Assembly: GCF_014204325.1 (NCBI RefSeq)
Contig: NZ_JACHKT010000003.1
Span: 124,001 to 188,000 of the forward strand
DNA length: 64,000 bases
Direction: 5' to 3'
Source of the DNA: Arcicella rosea
GTDB taxonomy: Bacteria; Bacteroidota; Bacteroidia; Cytophagales; Spirosomataceae
Shown: positions 42,959-52,499 of the stretch, piece by piece
Position numbering within the stretch: the stretch's first letter is position 1
Layout: each line of letters begins with the position of its first letter
Made by a program: the position numbers and the translations under genes
The notes under the pieces: model-generated
What the model was told of the DNA's origin: nothing
Databases searched by the model: none
Seen by the model: the letters and a program-made list of their open reading frames with translations, nothing else

Positions 42959-43350
42959 CTTTTAATTGTTTTAGTTATCAGTAAAATGGTCAATAGTTTT
43001 AGGCTAGTAGAGAATGATAATGAGTGAATGCGTTTTTTCCAAATACAAAATTTCACCAATAATCAATACCTAGCAATTTAAAACTAAATATCCCCCCCCA
43101 AAACTACGACCCAAACAATTGTCTATCAAATTATCTATGACTTTTTAGCAATTATTTATAATGTTTTTACGTTTTTTTACAATAAAATAAGACTTAGACC
43201 TTGTTTTTATTGTTAAAGATTAATTTTGAAGAGCCTTTGTGCTGGCTCTTGTGATTTAACTTAATGTTCGAATTTTTGTTTCGTTAGTTAGCAAAAAAAA
43301 TAATACATAACTTGTGGGCAAATCATCCGAATTTTACATTCTAAATTTTT
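42959..43350. other. Divergent intergenic region between sdhC and the T9SS surface protein
   Basis: These 392 bases contain the C8 tract at 43092-43099, a promoter for the plus-strand gene at 43201-43228 and a small hairpin AAGAGCC/GGCTCTT at 43229-43250 that would sit at the 5' end of that transcript. No exact -7 element for sdhC is seen. Confidence 0.5.
43201..43228 (+). promoter_or_regulatory. Promoter of the T9SS type B surface protein gene
   Basis: TTG at 43201-43203, 17 nt, TAATTTTG at 43221-43228. The leader would be about 115 nt and start with the hairpin AAGAGCC/GGCTCTT. Confidence 0.5.
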
Positions 43351-46206
43351 ATGAGATTTAAACAATTATACCTTTTCTTTATAGGCCTCTTTTTGGTTTT
43401 TGCCACTACTGAGTCTTTCGCAACACACATGAGAGGGGGGGAAATTTCTGTCAAAAGAATTTCGTCTTCATCTTTTACTTACGAATTTACCCTCACTATT
43501 TATTGTGATTTGAATACTGGATCTGTAGCTTGGCGAGACCAGATAAATGCTTCTTTTTGTTTTGGCGATGGTATCGGAAGTATCAAAGCACCTCGTATAA
43601 ATGGTGGTGGAGATGGTGAAAATATCGGTAACGGAATCGGGAAAGGTATTTATAAAGCAATTTATACCTATGCAGGTGCGGCAGACTATAAAGTAACTGT
43701 GGCAATTTCAAACCGAAATCAAGGTGTTAGAAATATTGGAGGGGCCTCTGATGCAGTAGCCTTTTATGTAGAAACCATCTTCAAGGTAAATCCAGGATTA
43801 GGGCTTAATTCTACTCCTGTTCTGTTAAATCCAGCGGTTGATTTGACAGCTGTGGTTGGACAAAAATTTATTCACAACCCTAATGCTATTGATGTAGATG
43901 GTGATAGCTTGGCATATCGACTTACTTTTTGTAGAAGAGGAGACCAAGACAACTGTACTGACAGAAGAGGTGATGCAGTTCCTGGTTTTCGCCAACCAAA
44001 CGAAGTGGCAGCAACACCTAGCAGTTTTACTATCAATGCCCTTACAGGCGATTTAGTTTGGGATGTTCCTCAAGAAATTGGTTTGTATAACTGTGCCTTT
44101 TACGTGGAAGAGTGGCGGAATGGAGTGTTAATTTCTGTTACACAAAGAGATATGCAGATTGAAGTAAAAGATGCCGACAACAAGCCTCCTGTAATAAAAG
44201 TACCAGACGATATTTGTGTTGAAGCAGGTACACTTATCAACCAAACAATTACGGCTACAGATACTCCTGCAAATTCAGGAAGAATAGATAATATCACGCT
44301 TATTTCAACAGGAGCAGTGTATAGACTGCCTGATGGTACTACTTTTATTGGACCACAATATGCAACATTTACTTCAGCGGCAAACCAAGCATCACCTGCT
44401 TCTGGTAGATTTGTTTGGCAGACAGGTTGTAATCATATTCGTGAAGAACCTTATGATATTTTATTCAAAGCTCAAGATTTACCGAGAAGTGCATTAATCC
44501 CAAGTTTAGTTGATAGTAAAATTTGGAAGATTAGAGTGGTTGCACCAAGAATAAAAAATTTGAAAGCAACGGGTGATGCTGGTAATAAGACAATTACCTT
44601 AACTTGGGATAGTTATACATGTCAAAATGCAGGCTCTGAAATTGTAATTTATCGAAAAGAAGGCTGTACAGCTTACACACCTGATAAATGTACCACAGGT
44701 TTGCCAAGGAGTTTGGGCTATGTAGAAGTGGCAAGAGTACCAGTTTCTGCAACAACTTATGTTGACAAAAACCTAAAACGTAATACGGATTATAGCTACA
44801 GAACAGTGGTATTATTTACAAACGGTATCAACAAGGCTGAAAGTATTGTTTCAGACCAAGCTTGTACTAACCTACCCGTTCAGATGTCAGTAATGACAAA
44901 TGTTTCTGTGGATAGAACAGATGCAACAAATGGTGAAATTACTGTTAAATGGACTCGTCCTTTAGGCTTAGACAAGAATGCCTTTAAAGGTCCTTATCAA
45001 TATCGTTTGTTTAGAGCAACAGGATTGAACGGAACAAACTTTACTCAAGTTTCGCCAAATATTGATACAGATTTATCAGGAAAAGCAGACACGATTTATG
45101 TTGATAAAAACTTGAATACAACAGCTAATGCCTATAGCTATCGTATCGGTTTTTATTATACTAGTGGTACAGGTTTAACTTTATTAGATAGCACCGACAA
45201 AGCAAGTAGTGTTCGTTTATCAGCAACACCTGACAAAAAAATAGTACGCTTATCTTGGCAAGCAATTGTGCCTTGGAGAAATGAAAACCAAGTGCATAGA
45301 GTTTATCGTGAAACTCGTTCTGGTTCAGGAGTTTTCAATCGTATTGCAGATGTGCCAGTTACTTCGGCAAGTACATTTACTTTTACTGACACTGGTGCAG
45401 ATACTTACGTTGCCGATGGTTTGGCAATTGCCACAATGTCGCAAGATTCTACTTATTGCTATAAAGTTGAAACCGTTGGTACTTATGGCGACTCTAGAAT
45501 CAAACCAGATTTGTACTATAATTTCTCGCAAATTATTTGTGCAACGCCACTGAGTGATATTGTTCCTTGTCCACCACAATTGACGATTGATATACTTGAT
45601 TGTGATAAGTACACAAAAGACAATTTTAATTGCGATTTAACATCCTTTGAAAATAAACTTACTTGGACAACTCCAGATAAATCTGCATCGGGAAGTGATT
45701 GTACGAAGGACATAGTAAAATATACTATTTATTATGCAGAACGTTCGGATGCAACTTTTGCAAAAATAGGTGAAGTAGCGAGTCCAACACCACCTTTACA
45801 GACATTCACGCATGTTAAAAATGATTCATATTTAGGCTGTTATTATGTAACATCGACGGATAAATACGGCACAGAAAGTGCCCCAAGTAATACTGTTTGT
45901 AAAGACAATTGTCCAAGTTTTGAATTGCCAAACGTATTTACACCAAATGGTGATGGAAAGAATGATGTTTTCCAAGCAATAAGATGTCCAAGATTTGTAC
46001 AGAATTTAACATTTAGCGTGTATAATCGTGCAGGACAAAAAGTATATGATTATACAGGTTCAAAATTATCGTGGAATGGCACTGATACAAATGGAAAAGA
46101 ATTACCAGTAGGTACTTATTTCTACAATGCAGAAGCAAAATTCTTAACCTTAGATCCAAATTCACCAACAGTTAAATTGAAAGGCTGGATTGAATTGTTG
46201 CGTTAA
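43351..46206 (+). CDS. Large secreted protein with T9SS type B (gliding-associated, CHU_C) sorting domain
   Basis: A 951-residue exported protein. A signal peptide (LYLFFIGLFLVFATTESFA) is followed by THMRGGEISVKRISS, a common mature N-terminus of Bacteroidota gliding-associated proteins. The middle shows fibronectin-like repeats, for example NKTITLTWDSYTCQNAGSEI and GEITVKWTRPLGLDKN. The last 90 residues are the type B sorting domain: LPNVFTPNGDGKNDVFQ, FSVYNRAGQKVYDY, GTYFYNAEAKF, ending KGWIELLR. It should cross the outer membrane by the T9SS and act at the cell surface, perhaps in adhesion or gliding. A G7 run lies at codons 29-31. Confidence 0.92.
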   Translation: MRFKQLYLFFIGLFLVFATTESFATHMRGGEISVKRISSSSFTYEFTLTIYCDLNTGSVAWRDQINASFCFGDGIGSIKAPRINGGGDGENIGNGIGKGIYKAIYTYAGAADYKVTVAISNRNQGVRNIGGASDAVAFYVETIFKVNPGLGLNSTPVLLNPAVDLTAVVGQKFIHNPNAIDVDGDSLAYRLTFCRRGDQDNCTDRRGDAVPGFRQPNEVAATPSSFTINALTGDLVWDVPQEIGLYNCAFYVEEWRNGVLISVTQRDMQIEVKDADNKPPVIKVPDDICVEAGTLINQTITATDTPANSGRIDNITLISTGAVYRLPDGTTFIGPQYATFTSAANQASPASGRFVWQTGCNHIREEPYDILFKAQDLPRSALIPSLVDSKIWKIRVVAPRIKNLKATGDAGNKTITLTWDSYTCQNAGSEIVIYRKEGCTAYTPDKCTTGLPRSLGYVEVARVPVSATTYVDKNLKRNTDYSYRTVVLFTNGINKAESIVSDQACTNLPVQMSVMTNVSVDRTDATNGEITVKWTRPLGLDKNAFKGPYQYRLFRATGLNGTNFTQVSPNIDTDLSGKADTIYVDKNLNTTANAYSYRIGFYYTSGTGLTLLDSTDKASSVRLSATPDKKIVRLSWQAIVPWRNENQVHRVYRETRSGSGVFNRIADVPVTSASTFTFTDTGADTYVADGLAIATMSQDSTYCYKVETVGTYGDSRIKPDLYYNFSQIICATPLSDIVPCPPQLTIDILDCDKYTKDNFNCDLTSFENKLTWTTPDKSASGSDCTKDIVKYTIYYAERSDATFAKIGEVASPTPPLQTFTHVKNDSYLGCYYVTSTDKYGTESAPSNTVCKDNCPSFELPNVFTPNGDGKNDVFQAIRCPRFVQNLTFSVYNRAGQKVYDYTGSKLSWNGTDTNGKELPVGTYFYNAEAKFLTLDPNSPTVKLKGWIELLR

Positions 46207-46226
46207 GATTCTTCGATAGATTAAAT

Positions 46227-46264
46227 AAAAAAGGCTTGAAGTATTTACACTTCAAGCCTTTTTT
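46227..46264. terminator. Bidirectional terminator
   Basis: AAAAAAGGCTTGAAGT pairs with ACTTCAAGCCTTTTTT (16-bp perfect stem, 6-nt loop); T runs on both strands; between convergent genes. Confidence 0.9.
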
Positions 46265-46405
46265 ATGTTTATAAAGTAAAAAATAAGACTTCATATTTTC
46301 GACTCAGTAATTATGGAAACTGTATAAAAACGAATACTGCTTGAAACAACAAATGGCTCAAGCAGTATTTTATCTTAATTTTAAAACTCAACGCTTAAAT
46401 CTTGT

Positions 46406-49400
46406 TTACTTTCTCTTCAAGCTAGTCAAGAATTCTACTAAATCAACAGCTTCTTCTTTACTCATTCCATCCATCAAACCTGTTGGCATCATTGAATTAT
46501 TCATCATTTTCATGGACTTTACAGCACTTGTTTTGATGTTTTGAATAATTCCGCCAGGAATTTTTAAACTGATGTCAGTTTCTGTTTTTGAAGCAATGAT
46601 GCCACTCATCGTAGAACCATCTTTCATTTTTAAATCCCAACCTTCATAACCAAAACCAATACCTGCATCTGGAAACATAATGGCTAAATATTGCCCATCT
46701 TTACCTAATTTAGAGCCAATTTCTGAAAGCTTTGGTCCAAAATCCATACCTTCACCATTTACTTGATGACATACCGAACAATTCGCTGCAAAAACAGCTG
46801 CACCTTTTTTTACATCACCTTTCAAGGTTACTAATTCAGCCAAAGGAGGAAGTTTTTTATTGGTGCTGGTTGAATTACCTAAATATTTAGAAGCTTCGAT
46901 TCGGACATTTCTACGCCAAGCTTTACTTACTCCTTCTACGGCAAATGGAATGAAATCTTTTTGAATTTTATTTTCTTTCAAATAAGCTAAAATCAAATTT
47001 TGCCCAGTATCACTATCGCCCATTGCACGAGTAGCCTCACGACGAATGGTTGCTGAACGAGTTTTGTCTGACATTAGCGTTTTGAGAATATCTATCGAAG
47101 TCTGACCACCGTTTGATTTAATGCCGTTTAACAACTGAATTGCTAAATTTTCTTTTTTTGGGTCGTTAATTGTTTGTTTTACAATCATCAAACCTTCTGG
47201 CGATTTAATCAAAGCTTCAGCAGCTTGGCGAGGCATTTCTCCTTTGCTTACCATGCTCATTAAGCGTGGGTTTTCTTCTGGTAACAAGTATTTTGTTTGT
47301 AATTCTAAATACTCTTTTCCATTCAAACTAGCCAATAATGTACTTAATGATTGTTTTGCTAATGGAGAAGTTTTTACAAAATCTACATCTAAGTGGTTTA
47401 ATGAAAGCTTGTTGATTTCATTTTGTTCAGGAGAGTTTCCTCTCAATAAAGAGAGTAATGTTTCAGATTTTTCTTTGCCTTTAATAAAATCAAAGGCTCT
47501 GAAATAACGTAAACGCTCTTTTAAACTGATGTGAGAATCTGTTGCCAAACTTGCAAGAAATCTTACACTTTCATTCGTTCTTGCACGCCAAACGATGTCT
47601 CTACTTGCAGGAGTTGATGTTGGGTCAGATACTTTTTTAAGATATGCTGAGAAACAAGCGTCCCAATTATCTGAAGCACCAATACCTAATGCTTCAAGAT
47701 ACCAACGGTCTTTACCATCATACTTTGTGGCTAAATCAGCCCAAATACTGGCAACTTCCATAGAAGTATTTCCGTGTAAAGCAATGGCACATTCTCTTAG
47801 AATTTGCGGGTCATTACTTTTTGCTAATTGTTTTACGTAGTCTAATACATTTAATTTCAACTGACGAGCTGCTCTTAAACCCGCAATTTTAATGTCTGGA
47901 TTAGCGTCAGTAAGAGCAATTTCTACATACTTTTTACCATCAATAAGTTTGCACAAAGCCCAAAAAGCACGAGCTTTCATGCGTTGATTTCCTGAATTCC
48001 AAAGTTTTAATAATTCAGGTTCAGCACTTTTTCCAAATTTGGTAAGGGCTTCCCATCCTAAATAACGACTAGCGATATTTGGACTTTGTAAGGCAAAAAC
48101 CGCTCCTTGTACTTTTGAAAAATCAAGAACTGGAGCGTAATATGGCGTATTTTTAGGAGCAATTCTGTAGATTCGACCACGTGTTTGGTCGCCAGCTTGG
48201 TGTCCACCAACGCCTGGGTCGTACCAATCAGCAACGATTAAAGAACCATCTGGTGCAACACAAACATCAGCAGGACGGAACCATTGGTCTTTTTCTTGCT
48301 TCATGATGTTCACAATTTCGGCAGTATAACCAGCACCAGCTTTTTGAACTGGATATGAACGTACTACATTATGACCTGGCTCGCAGTGAATCATTTGTCC
48401 TTGAAATGTACTTGGTAACAAATTACCTTCATATACAATCATGCCCGTTGGTGAACCAGAACCAGTTTGTAAAAGGTTTGGCACAGTTCCGGGGTCATTC
48501 AAATGCCAGTGACGTTTTGGGATTTCTTCTTCAATATTAGTACGATTACTTGGCCAAGAAGCATGTGTTATAGCATCTTTGTAGCCATAGTCGCCATATT
48601 CCATTACATAATTGATTCTCACACCTTTGTTGCCATCATCATCATTATCAGATTGCCACATTGTGCCATAAGAATCAACTGCTACTTCGTAATTATTTCT
48701 AAAGTTTTGTCCTAAACATTCTACTTCCGAACCATCCAAATTACATCGGAACACCATTCCTTCTTGGTAATTTTTTGGTGAAATTTCTTTGCCAAATTGG
48801 TCTTTTACCAGATTGCCAGCGGCATCTTTTAACTGACGACCTTCATTCCCAAAATTGAAGTATAGTTTACCATCTGGTCCGAATACAAAAGTGTGCATTC
48901 CGTGATCATGCTGTTCGCCACCAATGCCTTGAAAGAGTACTTCTTTTTTATCAGCTTTATCATCACCATCAGTATCTGTCAATTTCCAAACATAAGGACT
49001 TTGTGAAACCAAAACCACATTTCCTAAAACAGCAATGCCCAAAGGTGAATTTAAAGAAGCATCTTGATAAAAAATTTTACTTTCATCTGCCTTGCCATCT
49101 CCGTCTTTATCTTCTAAAATAACAATTCTATCACCCTCTTTTCTCGTCGGATTCAATGTGATATTTGGGCGATAATTGTAGGCTTCCAACACCCAAACTC
49201 GTCCACGAGCATCTACATCAATATCTGTTGGGTTAATTAACATTGGCTCAGTAGCAAAGGTTTTTACTTCTAAGCCATCCGCCATTTTTACACCTTCTAA
49301 CGAATTATCAGGTAATCTTTTTTGGGTTTCTGACAATACAGAATCAACATAATGATTAATGAAACGGCTTGAAGGGGAATTTTGATAAGCAGTTGTAAAT

Positions 49401-49465
49401 AAAGCACCACCGATTAGCATTGCTGGAATTCCTAAACGAAGTTTTTTAGATAGTTTATTTGACAT
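46406..49465 (-). CDS. PVC-type haem-binding protein: propeller, HEAT-like repeats and c-type cytochrome
   Basis: A 1019-residue envelope protein. It begins with a membrane or signal segment (LRLGIPAMLIGGALFTTAY). Residues about 55-430 are a dehydrogenase-like beta-propeller (GLEVKTFATEPMLINPTDI, FVFGPDGKLYFNFGN and ADVCVAPDGSLIVADWYDPG). Residues about 430-850 carry HEAT-like alpha repeats. The last 130 are a cytochrome c domain with the haem site CSVCHQ, CH-type axial His, and a following MMPTGLMDGMSKEEAVDL signature of PVC-type haem-binding proteins. It probably passes electrons from oxidation of a sugar or alcohol in the periplasm. Substrate unknown; no partner gene adjacent. Confidence 0.88.
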   Translation of the reverse strand: MSNKLSKKLRLGIPAMLIGGALFTTAYQNSPSSRFINHYVDSVLSETQKRLPDNSLEGVKMADGLEVKTFATEPMLINPTDIDVDARGRVWVLEAYNYRPNITLNPTRKEGDRIVILEDKDGDGKADESKIFYQDASLNSPLGIAVLGNVVLVSQSPYVWKLTDTDGDDKADKKEVLFQGIGGEQHDHGMHTFVFGPDGKLYFNFGNEGRQLKDAAGNLVKDQFGKEISPKNYQEGMVFRCNLDGSEVECLGQNFRNNYEVAVDSYGTMWQSDNDDDGNKGVRINYVMEYGDYGYKDAITHASWPSNRTNIEEEIPKRHWHLNDPGTVPNLLQTGSGSPTGMIVYEGNLLPSTFQGQMIHCEPGHNVVRSYPVQKAGAGYTAEIVNIMKQEKDQWFRPADVCVAPDGSLIVADWYDPGVGGHQAGDQTRGRIYRIAPKNTPYYAPVLDFSKVQGAVFALQSPNIASRYLGWEALTKFGKSAEPELLKLWNSGNQRMKARAFWALCKLIDGKKYVEIALTDANPDIKIAGLRAARQLKLNVLDYVKQLAKSNDPQILRECAIALHGNTSMEVASIWADLATKYDGKDRWYLEALGIGASDNWDACFSAYLKKVSDPTSTPASRDIVWRARTNESVRFLASLATDSHISLKERLRYFRAFDFIKGKEKSETLLSLLRGNSPEQNEINKLSLNHLDVDFVKTSPLAKQSLSTLLASLNGKEYLELQTKYLLPEENPRLMSMVSKGEMPRQAAEALIKSPEGLMIVKQTINDPKKENLAIQLLNGIKSNGGQTSIDILKTLMSDKTRSATIRREATRAMGDSDTGQNLILAYLKENKIQKDFIPFAVEGVSKAWRRNVRIEASKYLGNSTSTNKKLPPLAELVTLKGDVKKGAAVFAANCSVCHQVNGEGMDFGPKLSEIGSKLGKDGQYLAIMFPDAGIGFGYEGWDLKMKDGSTMSGIIASKTETDISLKIPGGIIQNIKTSAVKSMKMMNNSMMPTGLMDGMSKEEAVDLVEFLTSLKRK

Positions 49466-49542
49466 GGAAAATATGGTTTATGAAAAGGAATTGCTCAATG
49501 CTTCTTTGTTTAACATAATTTATCATTTTGAATTAATACCTT

Positions 49543-49550
49543 CAAAAGTA
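49543..49550 (-). promoter_or_regulatory. -7 element of the PVC-type gene
   Basis: On the minus strand the bases read TACTTTTG (TAnnTTTG). The leader would be about 70 nt. The -33 region is weak. Confidence 0.4.
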
Positions 49551-49873
49551 TAAAAAAAATAATACGAAATTGTACTCGCTTATACGGAATGAATAGCTTG
49601 AAAAACTGATAAATTTCAAAAGAGGTCTAATCTGTTCTATTTGAGGACTTTTCTTGAAATGTTTTTTTTAAGAGGATGTTATTTGCAGTGAGTTTGAGAT
49701 GGAAATTTATTAATTAATGACGTCTTCCCAAAAATGAAAAATATCAATTGTTAAAATTCGTTAAATCTCATCTTGATAGCGTGTTTTAAGCAGATTTAAT
49801 GACGAAATTTGACTTTGCTTAATTATATGATTAACAAATACAAGTATTGATTTTCAAACTCCCAAAAATTACT

Positions 49874-49881
49874 TAACTTTG
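49874..49881 (+). promoter_or_regulatory. -7 element of bamD, almost no leader
   Basis: TAACTTTG ends 7 nt before the bamD ATG (49889), so the transcript should be nearly leaderless. A T-rich TTTTC lies 18 nt upstream in place of the -33 box. Confidence 0.5.
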
Positions 49882-49888
49882 CGAACTT

Positions 49889-50785
49889 ATGCAGAGAACT
49901 CACAAATTTTTATTATTCATATTGTTTGCTTTAACCCTCAGTGCGTGTAGCAATTTCGAAAAAATCAGAAAAATGACTGATGAAAAGAAAAAGTACGACG
50001 CTGCGATTCGTTTCTTCAAGAAAGGTCAGTACGACAAAGCAAGCATACTCTTTGAGGAATTGTTGCCAATTTTAACGGGAACAGATCAACAGGAAATCGC
50101 TACTTTTTATCAAGCATATTGCGATTACCACACTGGTAATTATGAAATGGCCAATTTCCATTTCAAACGTTTTGCTGAAACTTTTGCCAGAAGCGAACAT
50201 TATGAAGAAGCCGTTTATATGTCGGCTTATGCTTTGTATAAAAATTCTCCACAGTTCAATCTTGACCAAAGTGGAACAATTACAGCTATTAACGAGCTAC
50301 AGAATTTTATCAATAACTATCCAGATAGTAAGTTTAGAGACGAAACTTCTGACTTGATTAAGGAATTAAGAAAGAAATTAGAGCAAAAAGCTTATGAAAA
50401 AGTAAAGCTTTATTATAAAACCAGTGAATTTAATATTGCTTCTTTGAAATCAGCTGTTATTGAAATTAATAACTTTCAAAAGGATTATCCAGATTCAGAT
50501 TATAACGAAGAATTGGCATTTTTGAAGGTTCAATCACAATATGATTTGGCTCAAAGTACGATTGAAAGTAAACAAAAAGAACGTTTTGATGATGCCATCA
50601 AGTTTTATCAAGATTTAGTGGATAAGTATCCTAAAAGTGATTTCTTGAAAAAAGCTGAAAAATTATACGACATCAGCTTCAAAGAAAGTGACAGAATTGC
50701 AAAGCTAGAAGCCGAATACAAAGCCGCTAGAGACAAAGAGAAATCTAATACTTCAAAAGTGGGTGCAGGCGACAAACAGAAGTAA
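49889..50785 (+). CDS. bamD: Outer-membrane assembly lipoprotein BamD
   Basis: BamD is the essential lipoprotein of the BAM complex, which folds beta-barrels into the outer membrane. It has 298 residues, a lipoprotein signal (LLFILFALTLSAC, Cys about residue 20) and tetratricopeptide-like helices after it: YDAAIRFFKKGQYDKASILF, YCDYHTGNYEMANFHFKRF, SEHYEEAVYMSAYALYK and IKFYQDLVDKYPKSDF. The order bamD-rpoZ-coaBC matches other Bacteroidota. The charged C-terminal tail (KEKSNTSKVGAGDKQK) is variable in the family. Confidence 0.93.
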   Translation: MQRTHKFLLFILFALTLSACSNFEKIRKMTDEKKKYDAAIRFFKKGQYDKASILFEELLPILTGTDQQEIATFYQAYCDYHTGNYEMANFHFKRFAETFARSEHYEEAVYMSAYALYKNSPQFNLDQSGTITAINELQNFINNYPDSKFRDETSDLIKELRKKLEQKAYEKVKLYYKTSEFNIASLKSAVIEINNFQKDYPDSDYNEELAFLKVQSQYDLAQSTIESKQKERFDDAIKFYQDLVDKYPKSDFLKKAEKLYDISFKESDRIAKLEAEYKAARDKEKSNTSKVGAGDKQK

Positions 50786-50836
50786 TCAGTATTTATTGAA
50801 AAACATTTAACAAGAAACAGTAGAACAACCAAAGAT

Positions 50837-51157
50837 ATGGCAACGAATCCATCAATCATTACCAGAGACGTAGATAAACTCGCTATCAAAGCAGGAGGAA
50901 ATACGTATGAAGCCGTAGCAATCATCTCGAAACGTGCAAGACAAATCGCCTTGAAGTCTAAAGAGGAATTGAATAATAAATTATCAGAATTTGCTTCTTC
51001 AGTAGATAACTTAGAAGAAATTTTTGAAAATCGTGAGCAAATTGAAATCTCAAAATTCTATGAGCGTTTGCCAAAGCCAACGTCTTTAGCAATTGACGAA
51101 TTTATGGAAGATAAATTCACTTTTGTTTTGCCAAAAAATGAAGGTTCAGAAGAATAG
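50837..51157 (+). CDS. rpoZ: RNA polymerase omega subunit
   Basis: A 106-residue Bacteroidota-type omega subunit that helps assemble RNA polymerase. ITRDVDKLAIKAGGNTYEAVAI is the conserved N-terminal part, followed by SKRARQIALKSKEELNNKL, the equivalent of the SARRAR helix of E. coli omega. The C-terminal extension (about 65-106) is acidic and group-specific. It lies 51 bases after bamD, probably co-transcribed, with a terminator after it. Confidence 0.85.
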   Translation: MATNPSIITRDVDKLAIKAGGNTYEAVAIISKRARQIALKSKEELNNKLSEFASSVDNLEEIFENREQIEISKFYERLPKPTSLAIDEFMEDKFTFVLPKNEGSEE

Positions 51158-51178
51158 ATATTTTCTTTAATTTTTTAA

Positions 51179-51214
51179 TCAAAAAGGTCAGATGTTTTAC
51201 ATTTGACCTTTTTG
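51179..51214 (+). terminator. Terminator between rpoZ and coaBC
   Basis: AAAAAGGTCA...TGACCTTTTTG stem with a further ATG/CAT pairing and T5. It would end the bamD-rpoZ transcript, so coaBC may have its own promoter or depend on read-through. Confidence 0.75.
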
Positions 51215-51278
51215 ATTTTGATTAAGTTTGTGTCATAAAATGATTGTTGAACGATAAAAAGAGGCTAAAAAATAAGTT

Positions 51279-52499
51279 ATGCTTAAAAGCAAGAAAATAA
51301 TACTGGGTGTTTCAGGCAGTATTGCTGCTTATAAAATTGCGATACTCACTAGACTTTTGGTGAAAGAAGGTGCAGAAGTAAAAATTGTAATGACCGAAGC
51401 CGCCAAAGAATTTATTACGCCTCTTACTTTATCAACACTTTCAAAAAATCCAGTACTTTCAGCTTTTGTAAAAGATGAAACTGGAGCTTGGAATAACCAT
51501 GTTGATTTAGGACTTTGGGCTGATGTTATGCTCATTGCACCCGCTACTGCTCATACTTTAGCAAAATGTGCAAATGGCATCTGTGATGATTTACTCACAG
51601 CGGTTTATCTTTCTGCGAAATGCGAAGTAATGTTTGCCCCAGCAATGGATTTGGATATGTACATTCATCCAAGTACTGTTTCGAATCTCGAAAAACTGAA
51701 ATCTTATGGAAATCAAATCATCAAATCTGGTTATGGAGAACTGGCAAGCGGTTTAGTAGGAGAGGGAAGAATGGCTGAACCAGAAGAACTTTTAGTAATT
51801 TTAGAAAAATACTTCTCAGCAAATCCAGTTTTAAAAGATAAAAAAGTATTAATTACTGCTGGACCAACTCAAGAAGCAATTGACCCAGTACGTTTTATCA
51901 GTAATCATTCTACAGGAAAAATGGGCTATGCCATTGCCGACAAATTGGCAAAAGCTGGTGCAAAAGTAACCTTGGTTAGTGGACAAGTAGCCTTGAAAAA
52001 ACCAGACGCAAGTATTAATCTTGTAAAAGTGCATTCAGCCGAAGAAATGTATCAAGCGTCTCAAGCTAATTTTGAAGCATCAGACATCATCATTTTGGCA
52101 GCTGCAGTAGCTGATTATACACCTGCAGTGGTAGCAGACAAGAAAATAAAAAAGAAAGAAGATACGTTTAGTATAGAACTCGTTAAAACGACTGATATTG
52201 CTAAAACATTAGGTCAACAAAAGCGTGAAAATCAATTAATGGTTGGTTTTGCTTTGGAAACGGATAATGAAATAGCCAACGCAAAAGCTAAAATTCAAGC
52301 TAAAAATCTGGATATGATTGTACTGAATTCATTACAAGATTTAGGCGCTGGTTTTGGGCATGATACCAACAAAATAAGCATTATCAAAAAAGATGATACA
52401 ATTATAGCATTTGATTTGAAGTCAAAACAAGACGTTGCTCAAGATATAATTAATGCCATTATTGAAGCCATTTTGAAAAATAATATTGATGAAAAATAA
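51279..52499 (+). CDS. coaBC: Bifunctional phosphopantothenoylcysteine decarboxylase / phosphopantothenate-cysteine ligase
   Basis: CoaBC carries out two steps of coenzyme A synthesis: it joins phosphopantothenate to cysteine and decarboxylates the product. It has 406 residues. The flavin-binding CoaC half (1 to about 180) has ILGVSGSIAAYKIAILTRLL, the substrate His in AWNNHVDLGLWAD and APAMDLDMYIHP. The CoaB half (about 185-400) starts VLITAGPTQEAIDPVRFISN with the dimer motif NHSTGKMGYAIA and includes AAVADYTP and KTTDIAKTLG. Both halves are intact. It overlaps the next gene by 14 bases. Confidence 0.95.
   Translation: MLKSKKIILGVSGSIAAYKIAILTRLLVKEGAEVKIVMTEAAKEFITPLTLSTLSKNPVLSAFVKDETGAWNNHVDLGLWADVMLIAPATAHTLAKCANGICDDLLTAVYLSAKCEVMFAPAMDLDMYIHPSTVSNLEKLKSYGNQIIKSGYGELASGLVGEGRMAEPEELLVILEKYFSANPVLKDKKVLITAGPTQEAIDPVRFISNHSTGKMGYAIADKLAKAGAKVTLVSGQVALKKPDASINLVKVHSAEEMYQASQANFEASDIIILAAAVADYTPAVVADKKIKKKEDTFSIELVKTTDIAKTLGQQKRENQLMVGFALETDNEIANAKAKIQAKNLDMIVLNSLQDLGAGFGHDTNKISIIKKDDTIIAFDLKSKQDVAQDIINAIIEAILKNNIDEK

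Larger units (their letters stand above)
49466..49888. other. Divergent intergenic region between the PVC-type gene and bamD
   Basis: In these 423 bases I see only a -7 element for each side (49543-49550 minus, 49874-49881 plus) in AT-rich sequence. No ORF or convincing hairpin. Confidence 0.5.

Noticed and set aside
43229-43250. Hairpin AAGAGCC/GGCTCTT as a terminator
   Set aside because: Only 7 bp without a T run, and it lies directly after the -7 box of the T9SS gene; more likely a 5'-end feature.
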